A DNA stretch of 64,000 nt from Candidula unifasciata (GCA_905116865.2 CAJHNH020007556.1:28501-92500); one strand, 5' to 3'. Numbered from the stretch's first letter, positions 23,741 to 37,335 are shown. The notes: a model not told the origin generated them from the sequence alone. Numbers and translations are program-made.

Positions 23741-24015
23741 GCGGCGTCCTTGGCTTAGGTGTTGCAAGTCCAACTCGTAATTCCAACGTACCGCGATCGA
23801 AACCCACTGATGGCTGCGCAGATTTTTATCATGATATGGGGCGTCGCATGTTGACCCAGCCTAAATAGGTACCAGGATGTATGTTCGATGTAAAGACGTC
23901 TGGCGTAATGCTGACCACATTATTCATTTTGTGCCGATTGGTCTGTAAAAATATGGGTTCTCTTCCCATATGTCCGATTCGCCTGAAGGCGTGAAAAGGG
24001 ATCGTTACTTTACTT
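23741..24015 (+). repeat. Hybrid SINE: B-like head on an A body
   Basis: The head GGCTTAGGTGTTGCAAGTCC and GCGATCGAAACCC resembles SINE-B. From GTTGACCCAGCC onward (core TAATGCTGACCACATTATTC, then CGCCTGAAGGCGTGAAAAGG) it is SINE-A. The same hybrid is present at 16664-16885, so it is a subfamily and not a chance junction. Confidence 0.65.
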
Positions 24016-24056
24016 ATATTACATGTTGGTTGGGATTCACAGAAGACCTATCTATA

Positions 24057-24728
24057 AGTAGTATAAGAATCAATAAGAGGCCGTATCCCTATGGATTTTT
24101 TGCTTAACCGCCTTCTTTATTCTTTGTAAAAGATGGCCGCCATCTGACGTCACAAGTGATTGGGTTTTTTCCGGCGGTTGCAACCGCCAGCGTCTTTTTC
24201 CTTAGTAACTATAGATCGGGCAGTTGGTCACGTCACGAGTAATTGGTTTTTTGATTGGTGATCAACGGAGTGTCGTTTGTCGGTATTTCTAAGGGAAGGC
24301 AAATCGATATTTCTTTAGTAATATTGCTCTATACTTTGCCTGCAAATTTTTTGTCTTCAAAGTGGCGGATGACAGGGGACGTGTGACTAATAGGGTTGGT
24401 GCCGGTTTATGTGTTCTGTAATAGAATAAATTAGGGGTGGTTTGTTAGCGGGGGATACGTATGTTATAAAACAAAACAGTTTAGGGGATATTAAAAAAAG
24501 ACATATAGGCGCCAGTGACGGGCAGTGGAGGGGGAGCCAAATCATCCCTGAGTGGCCAGCCTTCGATACCATGACACCGATGATGATGCTGGTGCCTGAG
24601 CCACCCTTTCTCATATATTCCCGGTCATATAGCCACCTTCCTATGTTTCTTTATCTAAATCCTAAAACCGCCGCCCGTCATTGTTACCTATAAGTCTATT
24701 TACATATCCCCTAAATTTTTCGTTTTAA

Positions 24729-24816
<88 letters not shown>

Positions 24817-25549
24817 GCTAACAAACCACCCCTAATATTTTTCTATCACAGAACCCATAAACCAGCACCAATCCTGTTAGTCGCCCTGTCGCCCTGGGTC
24901 CCCTGCTCTGCCCGCCCCACTGCTCACCGAGATATCGCTCCTGACATCACCATTTATATAACCCCATCGACAGACGAGTCATCCACCACCTGTCGCCCGC
25001 TGCTTTAAAGTCAATAATTCGCCTGCAAAGTATCGATTTTGCGCACCAGAGTAATAATACTAAAGAGATATCAATTTGTCCGCTCGTCCACCCCTGAAAT
25101 ACATTAGCATAAATCAAAATCCAACAATACATATAATGAGCCCTCATACACAGCAAAGGGTTTGAACCCAGCACACCCTGCTTATGAAGTGAAACGATAA
25201 CACTACTGACCACTCAGAATTACCACTGAACCCTACTGACCAATCAGAACCGTCGAACACTTATTTGTAAAGTCAGATAGGGGTCCCCTTACACCCCTTC
25301 CTTAAAACATCTGTCCCCTAGAAATACCGACAAACGTCACCCCGGGGATGACCAATTAAAAAATCACTCGTGACGTCACCAACCGACCGATTGATATTTA
25401 CTAAGGAAAAAGACGGTGGCGGTTGCAACCGCCGGAAAAAAAACAATCACTTGTGACGTCAGACGGCTTCCAACTTTAAATAAGAATGAAGAAGGTAGTT
25501 GAGCAAAATATTGATAGGGATACGGCCTCTAATTGATTCTTATCCTACT
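24057..25549. mobile_element. Large fold-back (long-TIR) element
   Basis: Outer arms 24057-24305 and about 25290-25549 are inverted matches, including AGAGGCCGTATCCCTAT, CTGACGTCACAAGTGATT, CCGGCGGTTGCAACCGCC and GTTTGTCGGTATTTCTA. A second inner pair, 24370-24455 and 24814-24905, also matches inverted (GTGGTTTGTTAGCGGG). The loop includes (TA)n at 24731-24813. The right arm holds about 380 extra bases. CRE-like TGACGTCA motifs sit in the arms. No transposase frame and no confident target duplication. The open frames at 24387-24693 are the arms themselves. Confidence 0.8.
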
Positions 25550-26796
25550 TTTATGCATCATATCTTGTTTGGGAATGAAAGCGTTATATGTCTATTGCCT
25601 TATTTATTGTCGTTTTTGTGGTGCTACTTTGTGTATCCAGTTGTTGGAGTTGTTTTTCCTGTATGTTCTGGTAACTCGTAGCAGTAGAAGGATCAAAGGC
25701 TTGGACAACTGTAAAGTGCTAACTACAATGTACTGAGGGAACAGCCAACTCCTCTAATGTCCATGGCCCTGACAGTACCTGAGAAAAGAAGAATAGGTCA
25801 AATTACAAGAAAACAAAGACAAACTACAAACTGACGGTCTTATTACAGACTCCTCCAGGGAACCGAACAAAAAGGGGGGGGGGGAGGGGTGAGGATAAAG
25901 GAATCAAATCAGGAAAACGATTAAATAAATAAATACTCGTAATACGAAATGTACTAACAAGAACTTAAGCAGAGCACTTTCGTGTACAGTTTGAGGGGGG
26001 GGGGGGGGGTGTGTGCGGGGTATAGTTTAGCACTCTAGAAATATGTGGGGAGTGAGCTGGGTCCCCCCTAAGATTCTGGAAAAAAGGGGAGGGGGTGTTC
26101 AAAGTGCCTAAACCATGCAAACTCCCCAGCCCGCTGGTGTATGGTTTACCTTACTCATTTATCACTGCGGAAGTACTTATAAAGGTCGTTTAAGGACACG
26201 ATCAGTTTTCAACACATAAAGTGGGCATCATCTGGCAAGATATTTTCATAGACAATGTGCTGAGATATTGTGTAGAAACTTCTAGAAATTTGTGTAAGGT
26301 TTATAGAAGTTCTGTTTAATCTCTCCACGTGTCATATTTACTTAAGCCACAAGACCACGCACAAAAAGCTGGATTTTCCTCATTTATGACAAAGAACCCC
26401 ACATCCTGATTTGCAAAAGCAAATATCAAGTTTACAAAACGGTATGTCTGTTTTCATTGAATATTATTTTCACCTCCCCTTCACTGTGTCCTGTATGTTA
26501 TTCTGAAATGATTTAGCTTCCGAAACGCTGGCGAAGGTTTTAAAGTTCGTGGAAACTATTCATAGGAGTGTTTGATTACTTGCCCACTTCGCCCTGGCTA
26601 CTCCAGACAGAATGGTTGCAGGGAAGCGGAGTCGATGAGCGTCGAGTGCGCATGTAGGATGTTATAGAATCTTCGCACGGGTAAGAGAAAATATTGGATA
26701 ATAAATGTTAAGTAATTCAGAGTCGTGCGTTGTTATGTTTACAATTCTATTGATACTGGTGTTTAATTTCTACTAGCAAGAAATAAATAAATAAAA
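25550..26796. other. No gene recognised; G-rich runs
   Basis: Poly-G runs at 25876-25886 and 25995-26009. Otherwise no motif. Confidence 0.4.
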
Positions 26797-26944
26797 ACCC
26801 TTCTCACACCAGTTGCATGTTAGGCATATGATGAAATACTCGATATTTGTGTAGACCAGTCGGCACTCGAGGGATGATGTGGTCAACATTACACTGACCA
26901 CCTTTACTTTCCATAAATTTACCCGGTACCAATTTTAGGCAGTT
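26797..26944 (-). repeat. SINE-A fragment (3' half)
   Basis: Minus-strand match to the core (TAATGTTGACCACATCATCC) and to the 3' module, worn. Confidence 0.65.
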
Positions 26945-27450
26945 TATAAAATTATTTTGTCCATTATTGTAAGCCTTATTTCCTCAGGACTAGCCACCAA
27001 GTGGATTCTACGTTTTCGTGTTTTCGCTAATGTTAAACTTACATATAAAACATTTAAATCTGGATGTGAGATAGGTAGGTAGTTTGTGTACGTTGATCAA
27101 GGATAGAAATCCCACATTAATAAATGTCGGTAAGCCATGTTCAATGGAAAGGGTATATTGGGGTTCTTCAGTTTTGGCTGTTTTGTTGGGGGGAGGGGGG
27201 TGGGGGGGTCGTCACGTTCAACCCACAGCCGCAAAGGGGGAGTTCTAGGTTATGACTGTGGCTAGGTATTGTGCGCCAAATAAAATGGCTAAGCATTGCA
27301 CGCGACCAATAGATTTGAAAAGGACTTCTGCAGTGTTCAAGCGATCAAAGGAGACAGACCCAAATATGGTTCTTACCGTCGACGATGACATCTCTTGGCC
27401 AGCCAACGGGCGACCCGGTAGCCGATGTATATAGGGGTCTGGATAGTTAT

Positions 27451-28192
<742 letters not shown>

Positions 28193-28194
<2 letters not shown>

Positions 28195-29689
28195 ATTTGT
28201 GAGTGCGCGGGCGCTTATGTGCCATCGAGCGCATGTACGTTCGTTGATTATTTTACTAGTGTCTGATTTAACCCACAATTTGCGTAGAAATCATGCCCGT
28301 ATTCACGTGTATCCAGACGAGGCGCGCAGCCACCAAGAAATTTTCGGGGTGGCGTCGAGGAGGGCTCATTCCTTTTATATTTTCTAAGGATCGGGTTCTA
28401 TGAGTTTTAGGCTTTGTTTAAGTTTGCAGTAATACTATAAAACAAGTATTATGTGCTGAGTGGCAACTAAACATAAAAATATTCTTGAAACAATTTGAAA
28501 TATGTAAACAAATACTTTTTAAAAAAAAGAGGAGGACTAAAAATAGTAAGGGGAATTGCTTATCCGTCTTACAAATGTACTGCGGGTGGGAGCTCAGTCC
28601 CCCTAAAAGTCCCCCTTGAGTGCCATTGCCGAGGCCACTTTTTATAATTTTTCAGAGGGGAGAGGTGGGGGGGGGGGGAGGCGCTCTGAGCCGGCACTCA
28701 AGATGCTCAAGCCCTTCGGTTCAGACCCCAGCACTTCCAGATTTCTCAAAAATGAATTATTTTCTCTGGTGATATTAATACGCTCTAGCTGTTACACGGA
28801 ACTGATCTCTTAACTCTTTCAAGACCGCATTTTTTCTGGGGTTTGGACAGCTTTAATTTTAAGTGGAATTGTTTTAGTGCAACACGACAAAGCTACAACC
28901 TTCCCGAAGAAAAAGTATTTGCTGTATCGGGACATATAATATATGAAATGAAAGATAAATAAGTGCAGAATAAATCTAAACCATTTAAATGTCAGGGTTA
29001 CAACAAAATAGTACTAAAATCACACAACATTCAAGGATGTTACCGACACATATGAAGATTATTGACATAAAAAAATGTGTGCTTAAGCTACTTTTTTACT
29101 TGTTCAACAACACTTCTATCCAATTCTAAGAATGCACATGGCTTCCTTGTTCAATTATGTATCAGATAGTTTTTTTTTTGAAACAATTAATTTAAAATAC
29201 TTTGGATGTTATGATAATTTTTGTATGACATGTCAAATTTTCACAACAATCGAAAATCGGGAAAACAGCTGATCGAAACATTGATCCGATTGAAATATTT
29301 GGTTCAGTTTTCATATCCTAAACTAAATTATCGCCAATAGGTTCCTCACTTAGATATCAATCATAATATCAAGACTGTTGTCAACATCTGGCAGAGATTC
29401 ATCAAAGACAGAGCAGTTTAAACAGTTCTAGACCTTTTCCCTTTTCATTAAGTATAGAAAAATTACGTTAAAATTGTATCCCATCTACATTTTTAAAAAA
29501 AAATTTTTGCAGAAATAAATGCACCGACCACGATGAACTTCGCATAACGAAAAGACTTTATGTTGTTAATCCTAATTGTTGAAAAACGTGTTCACAAAAG
29601 TTCGTTTTACCCACAAATGAAACAAAATGGAAGTGTCTCTATTATACGCCAATATACTGGCGATTCGTCTTTCAAGGATAAATATATTT
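28193..29689. other. No gene recognised
   Basis: AT-rich DNA. A poly-G run is at 28666-28678. A 65-codon frame at 28616-28813 has no recognisable motif. Confidence 0.4.
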
Positions 29690-29955
29690 GCCAGTCTCGG
29701 AAGCTGAAAATTTTGGTCATATCAAGCGTCTTGACGGATTGGGAAAAATTAAAGAAGAAGGCATGGTACCAGGAAGGAGGGGTAGGTGCCGACCGACACG
29801 AAGATGGGCACAGGATATAAGTGACTCCTTGAGTATGAAAGTACATGAAGTGGGAGAGCTGGTGAGAGACCGATGCTTTTTTTTTTTTTTTTTTTTCAGG
29901 CAGACCGTGATAAAAACGACCTTCTGCTAAGGACCTGCTACATGATGGATGACGG
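29690..29955 (+). mobile_element. RTE-like 3' fragment (family G)
   Basis: The frame FGHIKRLDGLGKIKEEGMVP is followed by GRRGRCRPTRRWAQDISDSL and MKVHEVGELVRDR, then FRQTVIKTTFC after a poly-T interruption (29877-29896). The same phrases occur in the minus-strand copy at 61373-61923 and more worn at 43370-43515, so this is a separate family with at least three copies. The end is marked by ATGATGGATGACGG. Confidence 0.75.
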
Positions 29956-30329
29956 ATACTGGCGATACGTCTTTAAAGAATTAAAGGATTCCTCTTTTCA
30001 ACAAATACGAGTATAAATTACGTGGCCATCGGAAAGGAAACTTACCTCCTGTAATCAAATAGATAGATACGGTTATAAATTGTGACATTTCAATAACATT
30101 CACATCGACAAAGTTAATATTCAATAATAACTACGACTGCATCTACTATGCAACAAAAAAAAGAGGTAAAAAAGTTTGTTTTGTTTGTTTCCGACATTCT
30201 TTTTTATTTTATGTGTGATTCCATTGTTCATTTTTTTTTTATTATTAAACGCTAACTTTACCTGACCACGCGTTGCTGTGGCTCAGAGAAAAAAAAAAGA
30301 AAAAAAGAAAATGCATGTGTCTAATATAT

Positions 30330-30527
30330 GTTGATGTGGGAAAGAGAAAACAGGAGCGCCCAAAAACAACATGGAGACGAACGATAGAAAGTGACCTGAG
30401 TGCGGCATCTTTGACATGGAAAACTGCACTGAAGATTGCACAGGACAGGAAAGCATGGAAAGTCCTCTCTTAAGCCTCATGTGCCACTAGGCATAACGAG
30501 AACTGATGATGATGATGATGATGATGT
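30330..30527 (+). mobile_element. LINE 3' end with (GAT)n tail
   Basis: The frame RKQERPKTTWRRTIESDLSA, then LTWKTALKIAQDRKAWKVLS, stops at 30471-30473, and the next frame continues SCATRHNEN into (GAT)n at 30505-30527. The RPKTTWRR...W..A...A.DR..W phrase is the standard C-terminus of several RTE/CR1-like families. 5' truncated. Confidence 0.75.
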
Positions 30528-31044
30528 GTCTAATATGTGTATTGTCACAATGCTTGCAGGTATACTATGGTTTTTTTTTTTTTTTGTTCCATTGTGCGCG
30601 CAGAAATTGTTTGGTTTGCTGATTCCAGAACACGCAACATACAATTGTATCTTTATATTAGTGGTTGTGTAAATGGTACTATTAGAACCAAAAAAAGGGT
30701 TATTTATCTGTCACATGCTAATGTTGTTTGTATTTTCTAAATAGCTGAAAATAAAGCTTACTACAGTACTTCTAAATAACCAATTGATTTGCACTAATAA
30801 ATGATATATAAATAAAAATGAGAATAGCTGAGGTATATAAAAAAGGTAAGAAATGAAAACTATAAAATTATGTTTTAAGCTCTCTCAATCAACAGATTCT
30901 GTCTTCACCCCTCCCCCACTCCCCTCCCTTTCTCCTCCCCCATCGCCTCCCTTTCCTATCCAATATATCGCCTACTTCTGCCTCCGTCTCCGAAGAATGT
31001 GAAATTTATCACCTGATGAAATTTGTTTGTAATTGACCTTGTCA

Positions 31045-31400
31045 TCAGTGTCCACCCAGACTAAAATGGATAGCAGGAATGGTAATGAGAAGTAAATGCA
31101 GCCATTGTAATATTTACCACATCATTCATCAAGTACCAGCACAACTACTACCCCTACTAAAATAATGTCACTACTGTCTATTTTACCACCTTTCTAGTTC
31201 GGTGTAGACAGGGGATCGTGAGCCAGAGGATTTAGCGCCGCATGGCCTTTACTGTGACAGTAAGCTCTCTCAGTTAACCGTGTCTGTCATCAACGTTCGG
31301 TTCACAAGTGCCAATTTTACAGAGAACACTGGGGATCATCGACAGAGCTGTGGTTTTCGTGTTTTATAAGACGCTTTATGTCTGGACAGAACTTTAAGAT
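31045..31400 (+). repeat. Worn SINE-A core followed by a SINE-C-like piece
   Basis: CCACCCAGACTAAAATGG and TAATATTTACCACATCATTC (31048-31130) match the SINE-A body and core. At 31290-31345, GGTTCACAAGTGCCAATTTT and ACTGGGGATCATCG match the SINE-C body seen at 45112 and 47585. Confidence 0.5.
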
Positions 31401-31754
31401 GGTTCCAGTGAGTAACTCGGACGAACTAGAATGGGGGGGGGGGGGGGGATCAGTACCCACCCATTTTAACTGCTACTGAGTGAGATCATGAGTTCTGGGG
31501 ATTGATCTGAGTTTTAATGGCAATGATTTTTCAACGTAAGTCATACAGTTCTTCAAGCATGTGCGGCCGGGTTCCGAGGCTTTTAAAATTCTTGATTGAC
31601 ATGTACCATACATTTGACTCGCAGTGTACTTTCAATTTTTAACTATCTCCCATATATAAGATCGTTGACAGCCGCGTTGCCTTCATAGAAGAAGTAATGG
31701 GTTCCAGTCATAATCGAGGCTTTCGTTTAATTCTCGTGACTATGTCAGTTCTGT

Positions 31755-31985
31755 CGGGGTCTGTGGCTTAGGCGTTGCGAACGCGCTTTGTAATGCCGTT
31801 GTGTCGGGTTCGATACCAGCTGCGAACGGTTTTTCTGGCGTTGGTTTCTACAGTAGTACCGGGAGCTGACCGTTTATAATCAGTAGCAAGCTGCTGAACG
31901 TAAAGTGTGCCTAGAAAAGCTATAACAGCCTTTAAAGAGCTGGGGTTGGTTCTGCAACGTCGTTTAACAAACGTAACTAACTATG
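31755..31985 (+). repeat. SINE-B, full length
   Basis: GTCTGTGGCTTAGGCGTTGC (A-box region) and GGTTCGATACCAGC (B box) are followed by GCGTTGGTTTCTACAGTAGT, AAGCTGCTGAACGTAAAG and GGGGTTGGTTCTGCAACG. The end is near AACGTAACTAACT. Confidence 0.85.
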
Positions 31986-34941
31986 TCAGTCCTGTCCTGA
32001 TGTCACATACCCCTCGTGTCGCTAACCTGATTTAAGGATTTCTCCTTACAAACCAACCTCACTCTGAAATAGAATAGTGTTGAGGCGTCAGCTCGTATTG
32101 GTCTAAAGGGAATCCCGTGGCCAATATACGCCCAACCTATTTCAGGAGTAGGGCAACTCAAGTTATGGCACTGCAGAATATCTAATAATCCTAGGCGCAA
32201 CTTGGCTGGACGCCCCCACTACTACAAAAAGATAGCCCCCAGGCTATGATATTCTAATACCACAGCCATGTTAACACAGATTAAGATTAATAATCACATA
32301 TAAATAAAAGCTAGACAGTTTGAACAGTGAAACAGGGACACCCATTTCAGTAGTGAAAACTTCTATAGGTATATAAAAAGTTCAACATCAACATGATATA
32401 TGACTCAAGAGAAGATATTCAAGAGCATTGGAATATTGCAAGATCACCACCGAAATTCCCTTGACGGACCTTGAGGAATCTTTAGAGGCTGCCTGACATC
32501 ATCATGGTGATTTGGAGTGGACCTGTAAATATAGAACATGGCATCACCATAGCGTTCACTACTTATCTATTGCAGGGTGGAGTCACTGCACTTATCAGTT
32601 CATGATACTGGAACAGGCTGGCCTTCTGAGAATGTTCACTTCAATGGTTGATCTGGCAGACACAGTCACATATAGAGTTCAATATTGGAGCCGAACAAGC
32701 TCCTGAAGAGGGTGCTCTGGACCGAGGGTGGTCCTGATGGCCTGGAACAACAGCCTTTCAGCCACTGGAACCCAACACGCTCATGAAGAAGGCACACTGG
32801 TATGGATGACAGATGGCTGCCTGTAAGCAGATGCCCTACACTTTGGCTCCCACATTGCTGTCTGCCACGGTGATGGTTTGATAGTAGGTAATTTGGTGGT
32901 TGACAACTTGGTAGTGGGCACTTTGGTGGTTGGTGCTTTTCTAGACTGCTGATTTACTGCCAGGCCTCCAATGAGATATCATCCTGTATCTGGAAGGAAC
33001 TCAGAATAAGTAGTAATCTCAGAGGTTACATGCTCAGCTCATTTATTTACCCTCCACCTCTGGCAATCACTCAGAGGACAGCTCTAGGATAATGAGACGG
33101 CAGAAGTCTCTATATATTTTCTCTGTCGGTCAGTCAGTAACAGGGACAGAAGACGAGTACAATAGTGGAGACAGATAGACTCTCTCAAACATAGACCATC
33201 ATCTCTCCACACCCACATCTGCACTTTTAGTCACATCAATTATCATTCTCCCACATATGTATTTAGCACAGTCTGGTCGTGTGTTGACTGAGAATGATCT
33301 ATAAATAACCCCGGACGCCACTGTGTTTCGCCCGCTGTGCACAGACTGAACGCTGACCCAATTATCTCGCCAGCTTCAATGCTTTTATTCAAAATTCCCA
33401 CCATTTAGTATCCTGATCAGGATGTCAGATTAATTCCTTTATATTAACATTAGCTTAGGTAGGACACCTAATCACATTTTGAAAAGGGACAAGGTTGATT
33501 TAGTTGCCCAGAAGTAGATTGACACCAAGAACAGTCTCGTTCAGCAGTGTCCCATAGCTGAATCATTCCTCTACTCAGCAGCAGGTTAAATGTATAAATA
33601 TAAATACATGGTATTCGCACACTAAAATCAACTTACCCAAGCTTAGGATTTCCTTCAGAAACTAACTGGTACTTTTCAAAGTAGAAATCATGCACAAAGA
33701 CAAATGCGTCTTGACTCTCTGGAAGTCGGCAGTGAATAAGAGGGAAATTTTAGCGTCCTTTCGGAGAAAGAAGTTACTGTATCAATACTCCGAGGAGTGA
33801 ATCGGTTTCTCAGAAAAAGAATTATTAATACAGAGAATCTCTACCCCCACAACTGCAAATTTGAAACTGAAGACTTCACAAGAGATCCAGAAGAAATATA
33901 AATGTCTATTTCATCAGATAAAGGTGTAAATAGATATGATGGACTATTTACCCACCAGACGGGTATATATATGAAATGTGACTTGCACACTAGGGGCGCC
34001 AACGTCACGAATAGTCGAATGTGCAGGGGTGAGTGGATCACTTCACGACACCTGAGATCAGTACCAGAAAACTTCATAAGAAATCTAACCACATGACTTC
34101 CAAAATCCCTGCCCAGTCCGGACTTCCGGTTACCACATAACCGTCGAACGCCCTACTATAACCATACGGTTGAACGGAATTTACTGAGATTTGTATAAGT
34201 AGGGTTCTCATCCATGAGGTGTTGGTCCAGAGGAGTAGAATCCTGAAGTGGACAAGCTACAAACCCGACCCGTGGAGAGTCGGTCGGTCTGAAACTAAAG
34301 GGTTAGAATCAAAGACCTAATTTTACTTATGGTTTCAAAAGGACTTCTGACATTAATTTAATTGTTTTAACTTTTAATTTTACGTCACATCTGTTTGAAA
34401 TAAGAGCTGACAAATGTGTGACCCTAAAACTGCAAATCTGTCAAACACAAGTGAGGGTGGAGAGAGCATCCTGTACTAAGAAGATGGGGACCTACATACG
34501 TTTTAAAAAGTGAAAATGTACTCCGTGCGCACTTAATAGAAAAGCCGGCAATGCAAGGTTGTATTAGTGCAGTGAATTCAAGGGTATCCGTTTCCATGTA
34601 TAGTGGAGGTGCTTGACATGCCTGCCAGTGAACACACCTCTGTTTGTTTAGGTGTGTCTAGCTGATCGGGACGTTTTCATTCTTTAAATAGACCACTGAA
34701 TCTGGCACACACACACACACAAATGTAAATGATAAAAGAAGACTTTGTGTCGCTGCTTGAATTTTGTTTCAGAACGCCACATCAGCTGCCCAGAAACAGC
34801 TGAAACACAAGTACATTACTATCATAGGAGCATAATTGTGGGCACACTTTTTTTTCCGAAATTTTTTTTCGCATCTTGTAACATATGTGTAAAGTAAAAT
34901 CGCAACTTACACGTTGAGTGGCACACAAGAACGGTAGACGG
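31986..34941. other. About 3 kb with no gene or repeat recognised
   Basis: Mixed-composition DNA. Frames near 32512-32706 and 33841-34096 have no recognisable domain, and I see no splice-phased set of exons. A scrap of dispersed repeat H (CCATACGGTTGAACGGAATT) is at 34160-34182. Confidence 0.4.
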
Positions 34942-36592
34942 TCACACGATGATTTGTACCCACTAAAGAATTGGTAATCAAGGGATGATTGGTACACATA
35001 CAAAATACTTAATCATACCATGATTGGTACGCATAAAGAAATCACACAATGACTGGTACACTTCAAGAAATGTCAGTCACGTGGTTAATGGTGTACATAA
35101 ACAAAAGTCTATCACACGTTGATTGACACACGTAAAGAATAGTCAATGACAATTTGTTTACTACACATAAAGAATAATCGATCGCACGATGACTGGTATA
35201 CATTAGAGTAGTCACCCACACGATGACTGGTATACATTAGAGTAGTCACCCACACGATGACTGGTATACATTAGAGTAGTCACCCACACGATGACTGGTA
35301 TACATGAGAATAGTTATCTACGCGATGACTGATTTACATTAGAAAAGTCACCCACACGATGACTGATTTACATTAAAAAAGTCAACTACACGATGACTGA
35401 TTTACATTAGAATAGTCATCGTTTGGGTGACTATTCTAATATATACAAGTCATCGTGTGGTTGACTATTCCAATGTAAATCAGTCATCGTGTGGGTGACT
35501 ATTGTAATGTATACCAGTCATCGTGTGGGTGACTATTCTAATGTAAATCAGTCTTCGTGTGGGTGACTATTTTAATGTATACCAGTCATCGTGTGGTTGA
35601 CTATTCTAATGTAAATCAGTCTTCGTGTGGGTGACTATTTTAATGTATACCAGTCATCGTGTGGTTGACTATTCTAATGTAAATCAGTCTTCGTGTGGGT
35701 GACTATTTTAATGTATACCAGTCATCGTGTGGGTGACTATTCTAATGTAAATCAGTCTTCGTGTGGGTGACTATTTTAATGTATACCAGTCATGGTGTGG
35801 TTGACTATTCTAATGTAAATCAGTCTTCGTGTGGGTGACTATTTTAATGTATACCAGTCATCGTGTGGTTGACTATTCTAATGTAAATCAGTCTTCGTGT
35901 GGGTGACTATTTTAATATATACCAGTCATCGTGTGGTTGACTATTCTAATGTATACCAGTCATCGTGTGAGTGACTATTTTAATGTAAATCAGTCATCGT
36001 GTGGTTGACTATTCTAATGTATACCAGTCATGGTGTGGTTGACTATTTTAATGTAAATCAGTCATCGTGTGGTTGACTATTCTAATGTATACCGGTCATC
36101 GTGTGGGTGACTATTTTAATGTAAATCAGTCATCGTGTGGGTGACTATTTTAATGTAAATCAGTCATGGTGTGGTTGACTATTCTAATGTAAATCAGTCT
36201 TCGTGTGGGTGACTATTTTAATGTAAATCAGTCATCTTGTGGTTGACTATTCTAATGTATACCACTCATCGTGTGGTTGACTATTCTAATGTATACCGGT
36301 CATCGTGTGGTTGACTATTCTAATGTAAATCAGTCATCGTGTGCTTGACTATTCTAATATAAATCAGTCTTCGTGTGGTTGACTATTCTAATCTAAATCA
36401 GTCTTCGTGTGGTTGACTATTCTAATGTAAATCAGTCTTCGTGTGGTTGACTATTCTAATGTATACCAGTCATCGTGTGGTTGACTATTCTAATGTAAAT
36501 CAGTCATCGTGTGGTTGACTATTCTAATGTAAATCAGTCATCGTGTGGTTGACTATTCTAATGTAAATCAGTCTTCGTGTGGTTGACTATTT
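34942..36592. repeat. 34-bp satellite array with internal inversion
   Basis: About 40 clear units of 34 bp (CAGTCATCGTGTGGTTGACT plus ATTCTAATGTAAAT, with a variant ATGTATAC). Up to about 35418 the units run in the complementary orientation; from 35428 they run the other way. The turn is a hairpin, ATTAGAATAGTCA (35406-35418) and TGACTATTCTAAT (35428-35440) around a 9-base loop. Units are worn from 34942 to 35175 and more uniform after. Between about 35500 and 35940 the GTAAAT and GTATAC versions alternate, giving a 68-bp higher-order unit. Confidence 0.95.
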
Positions 36593-36595
36593 CAA

Positions 36596-37085
36596 AAATA
36601 TACAGCACTAAAACTAAACTCAGGACATACAAAACATGCATTAGGACAGTTCTCCTCTATGGGTCAGAAACTTGGAGAACAGACATGAAAGATATAGAGT
36701 GATTGCTCAGAAGCTTTGAGGGAAGACTTCTCAGACGATTGTTGGGATTCACACGGAAAGATCAAATCAGCAATTCTAGATTACAACAAATCACAGACTT
36801 AGAAGATGTAAATTTAGAAATTTAAAAAAAAAAAAGAAGATGGGGGTGGATTGGACACGTCCTCAGAATAAAGAAAGAAAGATGGCCGAGACAGGCAATG
36901 CTATAGACACCAAAAGGACAGCAAGGAAGAGGCAAACCCAGAGGCACTTAAACCCTTTGAGGCTGTTCTCAAGGCTAAGCGAAGGACAAAACTGGAAATA
37001 GAGAGGATAGCCCCGGATAGAATTGAGTGGCAACAGTTTTTCTCTGTCTTATGTGCCTCTGGGCGCGATGAGGATTGATTTATTG
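36596..37085 (+). mobile_element. LINE 3' fragment abutting the satellite
   Basis: Frames read YKTCIRTVLLYGSETWRTDM, then RLLRRLLGFTRKDQI, WIGHVL-like text after an A-run, QRGKPRG-like text, and LCASGRDED near the end. This is the C-terminal region of an RTE/CR1-like ORF2, distinct from families A, B and G. It starts directly after the last satellite unit. Confidence 0.7.
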
Positions 37086-37113
37086 ATATAATACCTCGTG
37101 ATTGTATGTATAT

Positions 37114-37335
37114 ATGATGGATGGATGGATGGATGGATGGATGGATGGATGGATGGATGGATGGATGGATGGATGGATGGATTGATGGATGGATTGATGG
37201 ATGGATGGATGACTGGATGGATGGTAAAATAGACAGATGGATGGATGTGTGGATGGATGGATGGATGGATGGTAAAATAGACGGATGGATGGATGTGTGG
37301 ATGGATGTGTGAATGGATGGATTGATGGATGGACT
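37114..37335. repeat. (GGAT)n microsatellite
   Basis: Pure at 37115-37180, then interrupted by ATTGATGG, GTAAAATAGAC and GTGT variants to 37335. The MDGW frame is an artefact. Confidence 0.95.

Noticed and set aside
24387..24693. Two overlapping frames of 75 and 83 codons on opposite strands
   Set aside because: They lie in the arms of the fold-back element and share no recognisable motif.
34942..36592. CRISPR-like direct repeats
   Set aside because: Units are contiguous without unique spacers, orientation flips, and the DNA is eukaryotic.
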